From the NCBI GenBank assembly GCA_024742395.1, contig JANSYO010000003.1, forward strand, positions 1 through 64,000: a stretch of DNA of 64,000 bases, written 5' to 3'. Positions 44,962 through 53,661 of the stretch are shown piece by piece. A program made the position numbers and the translations under genes. Each line of letters begins with the position of its first letter. Positions within the stretch are counted from its first letter, which is position 1. The notes under the pieces were generated by a model, which worked only from the letters and a program-made list of their open reading frames with translations, ran no database searches and was not told the origin of the DNA. Source of the stretch: Cytophagales bacterium. Its GTDB lineage: Bacteria; Bacteroidota; Bacteroidia; Cytophagales; Spirosomataceae.

Positions 44962-47394
44962 CTAGAACTCTATGATAAAACCAATGGAAGGCGTTGGCTG
45001 CCCGCTTGCCTCATTTAGAATAAGTGGGATAGCATTGCTGCCGTCCTGCATTAAAGGCAGGCCATCGGTGGTGGCAAAGTCTGTATTCGTTTCGTTTCTC
45101 TTAAAGGTAAAATTCGGAATCGATTGGTTCTTGGCTCCCCATAGGTTTTGTATATCCACGAACAGGTCAAGGGTCCAGTTAGGATAATTCCATTTCTTAT
45201 CAATTCGTAAATCGAGCTGATTAAAGGCTTTCAAACGCTCAGAGTTCAGACGGGTATAATCAAAGATCCCGGTGCCTATGGATAGGTAATTTCTTTGCGA
45301 AGCCTCTAAATCATAAGGTGAGTATGGGCTGCCGCCGGCAAAACGATACTTGGCTCCTAATTCCCAATTTTTACCAAATTTATAGCCATAAATAAACGAG
45401 AGCAGATGCCTGTTATCCCAGGCAGATGGATAAAGAGGGGTATCAATACCGCCAAACATACTTCTTACAAAAGTGTACGAGAAAGTGACAAATTGCTTTT
45501 TAACTAGTTTCTGCTGCATGAAAAATTCTATACCGTAGCTGCGACCTTCACCACCAGAGATAGTTCTTTCATTGCCAATGGCTCCAAAACCTCCGCCCAG
45601 ATTGGCCAAAGACAAGTTATCAAAAGCGGAAACAGGGTAATTGTCATAGTCTTTATAGAAACCCTCCAGCGTAAACCTCAGGTCTGTTCGGGGTAAATAT
45701 TCAAAACCCGTGGCATAATGGATTGAGTGTATGTATTCATTGTCTTTGTTGACAAACTCCCCTTCAATAGATTGATAACCTAAGACGGTATAAATGGGTA
45801 ATTTATAATAACTGCCCCATGTGGCGTTCAATCTGATTTTCTCGCCCAGAGGTACCGAGGCTGAGACGCGAGGAGATATGGTTTTCAAGGGATTAGTACC
45901 TGTATTGGTAAAATTGTTCATATCGGTACGTATACCGGCAGAAAGACTTATCTGGTTCTTAAATGTTTTGCCTCCCTGAGCGTACAATCCATACTTTAGA
46001 AAACCAATATCTGTATCAAAAGTGTTGTTGACTTCCGTCTGAATGATCCCGCCGTTTTCGTCTGTGACTTCCGGTCTGATGAGGGCAAAGAAGTTATTAT
46101 CGTAATTAACTTGTTGCATCATGGCCCCGTAACTCAGATTAAAGCCATTGACATATTTTTTGACATTTAATCTCAGCTTGTTTTCTATTTCATTAGACGT
46201 AGAGTAGAAGTTACGGGTCTCGGGGTCTTTGATGGTGTTGTCTTCAAATCGCTCCAATTCATTATTGAAATGATTACGACTTAAGCTCAAACTGATTAAA
46301 CCGTTATTTATACGATGTTTTAGAGTGGCCCCTCCGGTGTAATTCCATTGATTTATGTAGCTGTTAGACCTTAAGATATAGATATTCTCAGGCGAAGCGT
46401 CTTTCGGCACGGCAAACTTGAACAGGTCAATGGCCCCAATACCTAAAATGTCTAAACTCGTTTTTTCGCCCAGTTTATGCGATATCTTGGTTTGAAAATC
46501 CCAGTAATCAGGACGGATGGGCAAATCGAGCAAAGTGAACAAAAATGACAAATACGACCTCCTGGCAGACACCAAATAGGTGGTTTTTGGACCAGCAGGA
46601 CCATCAAAAGTAGCAGCAAACTCCGAGGCACTCAGTCGCACATTTCCTTGTAGTTTCTCGCTATTGCCCTCTCGCTGTTTAAACTCAAATATGCCGGAAA
46701 GTGTATTGTCATACTGGGAGTTAAAAGCCGAGGTAGACAGCTTAATGTCCTCAATGAAAGAGATATTGATTATACCTGCCGGCCCTCCTGCACTACCCTG
46801 CGTGGTGAAATGGTTCAGAATGGGAATCTCAATACCATCCAGGTAATAAACATTTTCATTGGGCCCGCCTCCTCTTAAGATAATATCGTTTCTGAAACCG
46901 CCGCTTCCGGTGGTACCAGCCACACCCGGCAAAGCCTGAATTACCTTTGATACATCAAAGTTTCCTCCGGGATTAGAGCGAATCTCTTCTGTAGTCAAAG
47001 ACTGCACAGAAAGGGGGGTTAAAACATCTGAAGCCAGTGCAGAACGAGTTTTTGTCTTGGTTACAGTGACCTCTTGCAGGGTTTCTACAGCAGGTTCTAA
47101 GTCGAAACTTAATGAAGAGGCATTTCCGGAAGTAACTACCACATTAAATTTCAGCTGCTCAGTGTAACCAATAAAGCTGGCTTTGATATTGTATGTTCCT
47201 ACGGGTAACTGTAAACTGAACTTACCGTCCAAATCTGCGGTGGTGGCTTTACTGCCGTCTTCTGTACTAATGGTAGCTCCTATAAGCGGCTCCTCAGTAT
47301 TACGGTCTTTAATCTCACCATACACCGACCCGGTGTTTTGTGCCTTAGCCATGAAGCCAAAGAAGCTGAAAAGAAGAAGATAAATGTATTTCAT
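44962..47394 (-). CDS. TonB-dependent receptor with carboxypeptidase-like regulatory domain
   Basis: 810 residues: Sec signal (YLLLFSFFGFMAKAQN), carboxypeptidase-regulatory-like beta domain (about 21-105; GSVYGEIKDRNTEEPLIGATIS, GKFSLQLPVGTYNIKASFIGYTEQ), a plug (about 115-220; SNPGGNFDVSKVIQALPGVAG, DIILRGGGPNENVYYLDGIEIP) and a 22-strand-type barrel to the end (PSIGFIIEF). No SusD gene follows, so this is the non-SusC type of receptor. Substrate unknown. It is divergent from the MarR-type regulator at 47492, which may control it. Confidence 0.9.
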   Translation of the reverse strand: MKYIYLLLFSFFGFMAKAQNTGSVYGEIKDRNTEEPLIGATISTEDGSKATTADLDGKFSLQLPVGTYNIKASFIGYTEQLKFNVVVTSGNASSLSFDLEPAVETLQEVTVTKTKTRSALASDVLTPLSVQSLTTEEIRSNPGGNFDVSKVIQALPGVAGTTGSGGFRNDIILRGGGPNENVYYLDGIEIPILNHFTTQGSAGGPAGIINISFIEDIKLSTSAFNSQYDNTLSGIFEFKQREGNSEKLQGNVRLSASEFAATFDGPAGPKTTYLVSARRSYLSFLFTLLDLPIRPDYWDFQTKISHKLGEKTSLDILGIGAIDLFKFAVPKDASPENIYILRSNSYINQWNYTGGATLKHRINNGLISLSLSRNHFNNELERFEDNTIKDPETRNFYSTSNEIENKLRLNVKKYVNGFNLSYGAMMQQVNYDNNFFALIRPEVTDENGGIIQTEVNNTFDTDIGFLKYGLYAQGGKTFKNQISLSAGIRTDMNNFTNTGTNPLKTISPRVSASVPLGEKIRLNATWGSYYKLPIYTVLGYQSIEGEFVNKDNEYIHSIHYATGFEYLPRTDLRFTLEGFYKDYDNYPVSAFDNLSLANLGGGFGAIGNERTISGGEGRSYGIEFFMQQKLVKKQFVTFSYTFVRSMFGGIDTPLYPSAWDNRHLLSFIYGYKFGKNWELGAKYRFAGGSPYSPYDLEASQRNYLSIGTGIFDYTRLNSERLKAFNQLDLRIDKKWNYPNWTLDLFVDIQNLWGAKNQSIPNFTFKRNETNTDFATTDGLPLMQDGSNAIPLILNEASGQPTPSIGFIIEF

Positions 47395-47457
47395 CTAAGT
47401 GATTAAACTATTTTAGCGTATTTTTGTTTTATATCGTACATATTGTAGTTACAAAGT

Positions 47458-47486
47458 ATTATATCAAACAATATGAGATAATTTTG
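47458..47486 (+). promoter_or_regulatory. Inverted repeat and -7 box ahead of MarR-type gene
   Basis: ATTATATC (47458-47465), 9 bases, GAGATAAT (47475-47482): an inverted repeat with one mismatch. It overlaps TAATTTTG (47479-47486), an exact TAnnTTTG box just 5 bases before the ATG, so the mRNA would be nearly leaderless. A MarR-type operator is plausible. Confidence 0.4.
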
Positions 47487-47491
47487 GTTCG

Positions 47492-48121
47492 ATGAAATAT
47501 CAAATTTTAAAAGAAATAATTTCACTGGCAGAGGCCTTTGAAGAGGAAACCCAGGCCAAAGAGTGGAGAAGAGAGTTTTTTACCAGCTGGCTGATTGAGT
47601 CTTTTCAAAAAAAGAAAGAAGAACCAGGGTCTAAGGCCTTTTTGCCGCAGCAAGACGGGCTGATAGCCATGTTCATCGGTATGATGTATAAGTACGCTTC
47701 CTTTTATTCTAAACGTGTACTCAAAGACTCCAAACTATATTCATTGGATGATTTCGGTGTCATAGCCACCCTATTTCCCCATCATAGTTTTAGAAAAGTA
47801 GATGTTTTGAAACAAACCATTATGGAGAAGTCATCAGGAAACGAGGTACTGAAACGCTTACTTAAAGAAGGACTTATACAAGAAAGTGAAAATCCGGAAG
47901 ATAAGCGATCTAAACTTCTCTCTCTTACCGAAGAAGGCCGGTCATCTTTTATTCAGCTGCAAGCGGGCATGTCAAAACTTAGTGCTCATGTAACCGGTAA
48001 TTTAAGTAGCGAAGAAAAAACCTTGCTCCTGAAAATGCTTTCTAAACTGCATACATTTCATCAACCTTACTTCGAAGAAAATGATGACGAAACCTTGGCT
48101 GAGATCTTAAATCCCGGCTAA
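47492..48121 (+). CDS. MarR-family winged-helix regulator
   Basis: 209 residues. After a helical N-terminus (residues 1-75) the winged helix is clear: LYSLDDFGVIATLFPHHSFRKVDVLKQTIMEKSSGNEVLKRLLKEGLIQESENPEDKRSKLLSLTEEG (about 82-150), where the KRSKLLSLTEEG hairpin is the wing. MarR proteins repress genes until they bind a small ligand. It diverges from the TonB receptor gene and may also repress itself. Confidence 0.88.
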   Translation: MKYQILKEIISLAEAFEEETQAKEWRREFFTSWLIESFQKKKEEPGSKAFLPQQDGLIAMFIGMMYKYASFYSKRVLKDSKLYSLDDFGVIATLFPHHSFRKVDVLKQTIMEKSSGNEVLKRLLKEGLIQESENPEDKRSKLLSLTEEGRSSFIQLQAGMSKLSAHVTGNLSSEEKTLLLKMLSKLHTFHQPYFEENDDETLAEILNPG

Positions 48122-48125
48122 GCCC

Positions 48126-48199
48126 GAATAAAAAAAACGTTTTTTTTATTCCTCAAATAAGCTTGCAATGGTCTTCAGAGACCACTTTTATTTTTTTTT
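48126..48199 (+). terminator. Tandem terminator hairpins
   Basis: First a perfect 26-base palindrome of A and T tracts round ACGT (48126-48151). Then TGGTCT/AGACCA (48169-48184, loop TCAG) followed by TTTTATTTTTTTTT. They close the MarR transcript ahead of the ECF sigma gene. Confidence 0.85.
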
Positions 48200-48238
48200 A
48201 CTGGTTCGGATAAAATAAAGGTGGGGTGAAATAATTAA

Positions 48239-48256
48239 ACTTTGTCTTAACAAAGT
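48239..48256. promoter_or_regulatory. Inverted repeat upstream of FecI-type sigma gene
   Basis: ACTTTGT, CTTA, ACAAAGT: a perfect 7-bp inverted repeat, 35 bases before the sigma factor ATG. It could be an operator or a short RNA stem. A TAAATTTA (one base from TAnnTTTG) follows at 48259. Confidence 0.4.
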
Positions 48257-48291
48257 ACTAAATTTATTTCCTGTTAAATGAGAGGAGGACT

Positions 48292-48918
48292 ATGCTGAAG
48301 AAAGAAAACCCTAATTCTGAAATTAAGACTAGCTTTAAAACTGAGACATCAGAAGGAAAGGTAGTATCTGATGAGTTCTTCATACAAACCGAATTTGGCA
48401 AATCTCCAAAAGTTGGTTTTGATCTGCTGTTCAGAAAATATTATTCTAACCTCTGCAACCATGCAGTAAGGTTCGTATATTCTCAAGAGATAGCCGAAGA
48501 TATAGTCGCCGAAGTGTTTTCCAATTTCTGGCAAAAGGAAGTATATAAAACCATAAACACCTCTTACAGGTCTTATTTGTATACAGCTGTCAGGTTCAGA
48601 TCTTTTAATTATCTGAAGTACGAAATGGGCAGAACCTCCAAAGAGAACTTTAACGAGGGACTTACGTACTCCAATCAAAACTCCGTACAGAAGCCTGATG
48701 AAATTCTTCAATTTCAGGAGCTTAGTATAAAGATAGATTCTGTCATACAGCATTTGCCTAAGCAAAGTAAAAAAGCGTTTCTGCTGCATAGACTTGAAGG
48801 ACAGAAGTACTCAGAAATAGCCAAAGAACTAGGAATAACTATAAGTGCTGTAGAAAGGCTTATCAGTAGGGCCCTCTCTAAACTCAGAGAGCAGCTGAAG
48901 TCTGAAGATTCGATTTAA
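48292..48918 (+). CDS. FecI-type ECF sigma factor
   Basis: 208 residues. Region 2 (FDLLFRKYYSNLCNHAVRFVYSQEIAEDIVAEVFSNFWQ, TSYRSYLYTAVRFRSFNYLKYE) and region 4 (VIQHLPKQSKKAFLLHRLEGQKYSEIAKELGITISAVERLISRALSKLREQL) show the Bacteroidota FecI-like group. It activates the SusC/SusD/sulfatase genes when released by FecR. Its ATG is preceded three bases away by AGGAGG (48283-48288), a Shine-Dalgarno of a strength that is unusual in this phylum. The FecR gene follows. Confidence 0.93.
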   Translation: MLKKENPNSEIKTSFKTETSEGKVVSDEFFIQTEFGKSPKVGFDLLFRKYYSNLCNHAVRFVYSQEIAEDIVAEVFSNFWQKEVYKTINTSYRSYLYTAVRFRSFNYLKYEMGRTSKENFNEGLTYSNQNSVQKPDEILQFQELSIKIDSVIQHLPKQSKKAFLLHRLEGQKYSEIAKELGITISAVERLISRALSKLREQLKSEDSI

Positions 48919-48987
48919 ACATCTAAAAACATGAAGAAATGTGGGGTATACCGTGCTCTGCTTGTCTAAAAAGAAATAATTACTTGA

Positions 48988-50082
48988 ATGAATTCATCAC
49001 TGACAAAAAATATTCTCTTCGATTCTTTCAGCGGAAACACAACTTCGATGCAGGATACCTTAATTGAAAAATGGCTGGAAGATCCGGCCAATCAGGAACT
49101 CTATTTTCAGTACCTTGACGAATGGGAGTCTTTGCATCCTCAAATTATTACTAATCCACAGAATGCCTTTGAGAAAATTAATAAGACCATAGAAGCCAAC
49201 AAGCCTGAAAAGCAGAAACCCATTATTACGTTTCAACCCAAAATTTCGCTAAAGAAACTCGGTTGGTTTGCTGCCGCCTCTTTGTTTATTGCTTCTGTTA
49301 TACTCTTGTATAGCTTGCCTTCCGGCCAAAATGAAATCTCGTATAATCATCTGGTGCAGGCCACTAAAGACAAAACAGGCGAAATGTACGAGAAAACCAA
49401 TTTAAGTGGCAAACCCCTATTGGTCACGCTCCCGGATGAAAGCACCATAATGCTGGAACCAAACAGCAAAATCAGTTATTCTCCCAAGAGTTACAATTCT
49501 AAAAGAAGAGAAGTCATCTTATCTGGCGAAGCCTTTTTTGAGGTAAAGAAGAATAAAGAACACCCCTTTTATGTATTTGCCGACGAGCTCATTACCAAGG
49601 TTTTAGGAACCAGTTTTACCATAAAGTCCGGAGCAAATGGAGAGAAGTCTGAGGTCATAGTAAAAACCGGAAGAGTAGAGGTTTTTAGTCAAAGCGACGA
49701 AAGAATTTTGCGAAAAATGGAGGTAAATGAATTAGAAGGGCTGGTACTAGAACCTAACCAGCATTTATCTTTTGAAAAGAAAGAGAATAGCTTTTCAGCA
49801 CCTAAAATGGTTATGCCTGAAAAACTTCATATGCCTATTCAGACCATGTCATTTGACTTTGTAGATACCCCGGCTATTGAAGTGCTGGAAGCCCTGAAAA
49901 AGGCCTACAATGTAGAGATAAACTACAGTAGAAAAGACCTGGCAGGCTGCCATCTGACGGCAAGACTTTCTGATGAACCGCTTTTTGAAAAGCTGGACCT
50001 TATCACGTTTGCTTTACAAGCCTCCTATACCAAAGAAGAAGATTCAATTACAATAACTGCTAAAGGCTGCCTAAATAAATAA
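48988..50082 (+). CDS. FecR-type anti-sigma factor
   Basis: 364 residues: cytoplasmic sigma-binding N-terminus (about 1-85), one membrane span (about 88-107, LGWFAAASLFIASVILLYSL), periplasmic FecR domain (about 140-240; LVTLPDESTIMLEPNSKISYSP, GEAFFEVKKNKEHPFYVFADELITKVLGTSF) and a C-terminal DUF4974-type STN-like part (about 285-360; MSFDFVDTPAIEVLEALKKAYNVEINY). It holds the FecI sigma factor inactive until the N-terminal STN domain of the SusC transporter signals that substrate is bound. Confidence 0.93.
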   Translation: MNSSLTKNILFDSFSGNTTSMQDTLIEKWLEDPANQELYFQYLDEWESLHPQIITNPQNAFEKINKTIEANKPEKQKPIITFQPKISLKKLGWFAAASLFIASVILLYSLPSGQNEISYNHLVQATKDKTGEMYEKTNLSGKPLLVTLPDESTIMLEPNSKISYSPKSYNSKRREVILSGEAFFEVKKNKEHPFYVFADELITKVLGTSFTIKSGANGEKSEVIVKTGRVEVFSQSDERILRKMEVNELEGLVLEPNQHLSFEKKENSFSAPKMVMPEKLHMPIQTMSFDFVDTPAIEVLEALKKAYNVEINYSRKDLAGCHLTARLSDEPLFEKLDLITFALQASYTKEEDSITITAKGCLNK

Positions 50083-50089
50083 CCTAACT

Positions 50090-50155
50090 ATGAAGAAAAA
50101 AAACATTAACACTTCTTAGTAAGTTTTGGGGCAGAAGCTGCCCCAAAAACTTACT
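50090..50155 (+). promoter_or_regulatory. Mini-ORF and large stem-loop ahead of SusC
   Basis: A 9-codon ORF (50090-50119) ends at TAG inside the foot of a long stem: AGTAAGTTTTGGGGCAG (50118-50134), loop AAG, and its complement (50138-50155) with one extra A. The 17-bp stem has no T-run, so it is not a simple terminator. It may set the ratio between FecR and SusC expression, or act as an attenuator or RNA-stability element. Confidence 0.5.
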
Positions 50156-50232
50156 CTCCACTCTTAGAAATTGGCGTTTCGGTAAGAGATGGAGTGTTCA
50201 GGCGATACGATCAACCAAAACTTATTAAAACT

Positions 50233-53200
50233 ATGAATAAATTACTACCTAAGCGTAGATTATTAGAAAAAGTAATGCGAATCACTATTGGTCAGCTTCT
50301 TCTTTCTGCCATATTCCTAAGCGTATCTTACGCAAATGAAGGAAAAGCTCAGGATTATCTTGAGCAAAAAATCAGCTTGTCGGCCCAAAACCAACCAGTT
50401 GAAAAAATTCTCAAACAGATTGAGAACAAGTCTTCTGTCAACTTTATCTACAGTTCAGGCCTTATTAATGCCAACAGAAAAACCAGTGTTAATGTAAAGG
50501 AAACCGAACTGAATAAAGTATTAAATGAGCTCTTTACACCCTTAAAAATCAAATACATTATCTCGGGTAAAAATGTAGTACTTCGGCCCAATACAGATCA
50601 GTCTTCTGTACAGGAAACTGCGGTAGATCCTCAAACCATCATTACCGGCACGGTGAAAGACCAAAACGGCGAGGCGGTCATAGGGGCTACCATCGTAGTA
50701 AAGGGCACTACCAATGGCGTTTCTACCAATGTAGATGGTTCTTTTGAATTGAAAAATGTAAATCCTGAAGATTACCTGGTGGTTAGTTTTATCGGCTATA
50801 TAAAACAGGAAATTGCGGTAGGAAACAAAACCAAATTTGACATTATCCTGGAAGAAGAAACGAGTCTTTTGGATGAGGTCATTGTGGTAGGTTACGCTAC
50901 CATGAAAAAAAGTGATGTAACAGGTGCCGTTTCTTCTTTAAAACCTGAAGAAGCAAACAAAGGTGCCAATGTTTCGCCTGATCAAATTATCCAGGGTAGA
51001 GTATCTGGTGTGCAGGTTTCACAAACCAGCGGAGAGCCGGGTGGTGGTATTTCCATCAGAATCAGAGGGGCTACTTCTATCAATGCCAGTAACGAGCCCT
51101 TGTATGTAATTGATGGTTTCCCTATTGATAACTCCTCTACTTTGGGTTCTACTAACTCAGAAATTACCGCAGGAGTAACCGGTAACCTTAACCCTAAAAA
51201 CCCTTTGAATTCGTTAAACCCTAACGACATTCAATCTATTGAAATCTTAAAAGATGCCTCGTCTACGGCTATTTATGGTGCCAGAGGAGCTAACGGTGTG
51301 GTTTTAATCACTACCAAAAAAGGACATGATGGTAAACCAAAAGTAAATTACGACCTGATCTCAGGAATACAGTTAAAACCGCAGGGAATGGATGTCCTTT
51401 CTACCAGCGAGTACATCAATGTAACCAACGCAATCTCTCAGGAACTTAATGGCAGTCCTACCTTCTCGCAAAGCGATATCGCCGCCATAGGCCAAGGTAC
51501 AGACTGGCAAAGTCTCATTTTCAGACCAGCCCCTATCAATAGCCACAACGTGTCTATTTCAGGAAAATCAGGCAAAACGGGATACTTCGTTTCAATGAAT
51601 TACTTTAATCAGGTAGGTGCTGTTAAAAACTCCGGCATGGGCAGATTTGGTACTCGATTAAATCTAACTCAGGAAATAACTGACAAGCTAAACCTTACCC
51701 TAAACCTGAATACCACTACCATTAATGATCAGTCTAACTCTGACGGTATAAACAATAATGAGAGAAGCGGCCCTATCAACACCGCTTTGGCTTATGACCC
51801 TACAGAAATGGTGTATAATGAGGATGGTACATTTACTCAGTCGCCAAACATTACGGTAAACAACCCCCTTTCTTTGTTAAACGGAGTGGATATCGACAGT
51901 AAGTCTAACCGTACTTTCGGTAATCTGGTTTTAGATTATAAAATAGCTGACTTTCTGGATGCCAAATTAAATCTGGGAAGAGACCAAACGAATGTTCGCA
52001 GAGACATCTACAATAATACCAATACCATTTTCGGAAGATCAGCCAATGGAATTGCCAACGTAGCCAGCCTGGATTTATCGAACTTTCTGGGTGAGTACAC
52101 AATGAACTATCATAAAACCTTTAATGATAACTCATTGAATATCCTTGGCGGTATTACGTATCAAAATTTTCTCTCCAGAACTTTCTCAGGGGAAATCCAG
52201 GGTTTTCCATCTGATGATTTGGGAACGAATAATTTGAATTTTGGTAATACCAATAATGATGGGCTTTCAAGCAATACAGTAGAAAATACACTACTATCCT
52301 ATTTAAGTAGAGTTAATTATAATATAAAGAATAAATACCTGTTAACGGCCTCCATCAGAGCTGATGGTTCATCAAAATTCGGTGCCAACAATAAGTATGG
52401 ATATTTCCCCTCTGCGGCTTTTGGCTGGAGAATGAGTGAAGATGGCATTCTTACCGAGACCTTCAATGATCTGAAACTTAGATTAAGCTGGGGGCTTACG
52501 GGTAACCAGGATATTGGAAATTATAATTCTATCTCTACGCTGATTCCGGCAACAGAGGCTGTGTTTAATAACAGTACTTCCAGCTCAATAGCTCCATCAA
52601 GAATCGCCAATCCTAACTTAAAGTGGGAAGTGGCAGAGCAGTACAATGCAGGACTTGACTTTGCTCTGCTGAACAGCAGAATTAACGGTTCAGTAGACTA
52701 CTTTATTAAGAACACAAAAGACCTGCTTCTTAACCTGCCTCTTCCCGTTTCATCGGGTTATTCTACCATTCTGAGTAATGTGGGTCAGATGAGAAACAAT
52801 GGAATTGAGTTAATGATCAATTCTACCAATATAAATAAGAATAACCTTAAGTGGATTTCTTCTTTCAATATCTCTTCTATCAAAAATAAGGTCACTGATT
52901 TAGGAGAATTGGAAAGTATCAGAGTGGGTAACATTGAATATGTAGGAAACACAGGTGTTATTCAACCAAACGAGGCAGTAAGCTCGTACTACGGGTATGA
53001 AATCACAGGGATTTTCCAGAATGCTGAGGAGATTAAGAATTCTGCACAGCCCAATTCAAAACCTGGGTATCCTATCTTTAAGGACTTGAATGGTGACGGC
53101 CGCATCAGTCCGGATGATCAGAGAATTCTTGGAAATCCTTTCCCGAAAGTATCATTGGGTCTTAGAAACAACATTGAATACAAAAACCTAAGTCTTGACT

Positions 53201-53637
53201 TCTTTTTCTATGGTGCTTTAAAGCAGTCTCTTATTAATGTCAATGTCATAGAAGCTATGTATCCAATAAACTTCAGAAGAAACAGAATTGCCGAGATCTA
53301 TCTAGATAGATGGACGCCTGAAAACACGGATGCTAAGTGGCCTTCAGGTGTATCTCCAAGTGCTTATGGAGGCGGTATGGTGAATACCCTGACCGTTCAG
53401 GACGCTTCTTATCTAAGATTAAAGACGGTGCAGCTGGCTTACAATGTTCCACTCAAAACCGGCAAAAAGATCCAGAGCATTAATTTGAACCTAACCGGTC
53501 AAAACCTTTGGACTATCACCAATTATTTAGGATGGGATCCGGAAGCCTCTGCTTTTGGAAGAAACAACATGAAGCTTGATTACAATGCCTACCCTATCAC
53601 TAAGTCAATTCAATTAGGAGCCAACATAAGCTTCTGA
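50233..53637 (+). CDS. SusC/RagA-family transporter with STN signalling domain
   Basis: 1134 residues from ATG 50233; a GTG at 50194 would add 13 residues. Order: signal peptide (IGQLLLSAIFLSVSYANEGKAQ), STN domain (about 43-117; QKISLSAQNQPVEKILKQIENKSSVNFIYSS) that contacts FecR, carboxypeptidase-like domain (about 135-215), TonB box LLDEVIVVGYATMKKSDVTGAVSS, plug (IQGRVSGVQVSQTSGEPGGG, SIRIRGATSINASNEPLYVIDGFPI, YGARGANGVVLITTKKG) and barrel. The STN domain fits the FecI-FecR genes upstream. It imports glycan fragments with its SusD partner. The neighbouring sulfatase suggests a sulfated glycan. Confidence 0.93.
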   Translation: MNKLLPKRRLLEKVMRITIGQLLLSAIFLSVSYANEGKAQDYLEQKISLSAQNQPVEKILKQIENKSSVNFIYSSGLINANRKTSVNVKETELNKVLNELFTPLKIKYIISGKNVVLRPNTDQSSVQETAVDPQTIITGTVKDQNGEAVIGATIVVKGTTNGVSTNVDGSFELKNVNPEDYLVVSFIGYIKQEIAVGNKTKFDIILEEETSLLDEVIVVGYATMKKSDVTGAVSSLKPEEANKGANVSPDQIIQGRVSGVQVSQTSGEPGGGISIRIRGATSINASNEPLYVIDGFPIDNSSTLGSTNSEITAGVTGNLNPKNPLNSLNPNDIQSIEILKDASSTAIYGARGANGVVLITTKKGHDGKPKVNYDLISGIQLKPQGMDVLSTSEYINVTNAISQELNGSPTFSQSDIAAIGQGTDWQSLIFRPAPINSHNVSISGKSGKTGYFVSMNYFNQVGAVKNSGMGRFGTRLNLTQEITDKLNLTLNLNTTTINDQSNSDGINNNERSGPINTALAYDPTEMVYNEDGTFTQSPNITVNNPLSLLNGVDIDSKSNRTFGNLVLDYKIADFLDAKLNLGRDQTNVRRDIYNNTNTIFGRSANGIANVASLDLSNFLGEYTMNYHKTFNDNSLNILGGITYQNFLSRTFSGEIQGFPSDDLGTNNLNFGNTNNDGLSSNTVENTLLSYLSRVNYNIKNKYLLTASIRADGSSKFGANNKYGYFPSAAFGWRMSEDGILTETFNDLKLRLSWGLTGNQDIGNYNSISTLIPATEAVFNNSTSSSIAPSRIANPNLKWEVAEQYNAGLDFALLNSRINGSVDYFIKNTKDLLLNLPLPVSSGYSTILSNVGQMRNNGIELMINSTNINKNNLKWISSFNISSIKNKVTDLGELESIRVGNIEYVGNTGVIQPNEAVSSYYGYEITGIFQNAEEIKNSAQPNSKPGYPIFKDLNGDGRISPDDQRILGNPFPKVSLGLRNNIEYKNLSLDFFFYGALKQSLINVNVIEAMYPINFRRNRIAEIYLDRWTPENTDAKWPSGVSPSAYGGGMVNTLTVQDASYLRLKTVQLAYNVPLKTGKKIQSINLNLTGQNLWTITNYLGWDPEASAFGRNNMKLDYNAYPITKSIQLGANISF

Positions 53638-53661
53638 TAAAGACCCTAAAAAATTAACATC

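Noticed and set aside
44972-47383. Plus-strand ORFs inside the TonB receptor gene (44972, 46580, 47183)
   Set aside because: Shadows of the minus-strand receptor, which has complete family motifs along its whole length.
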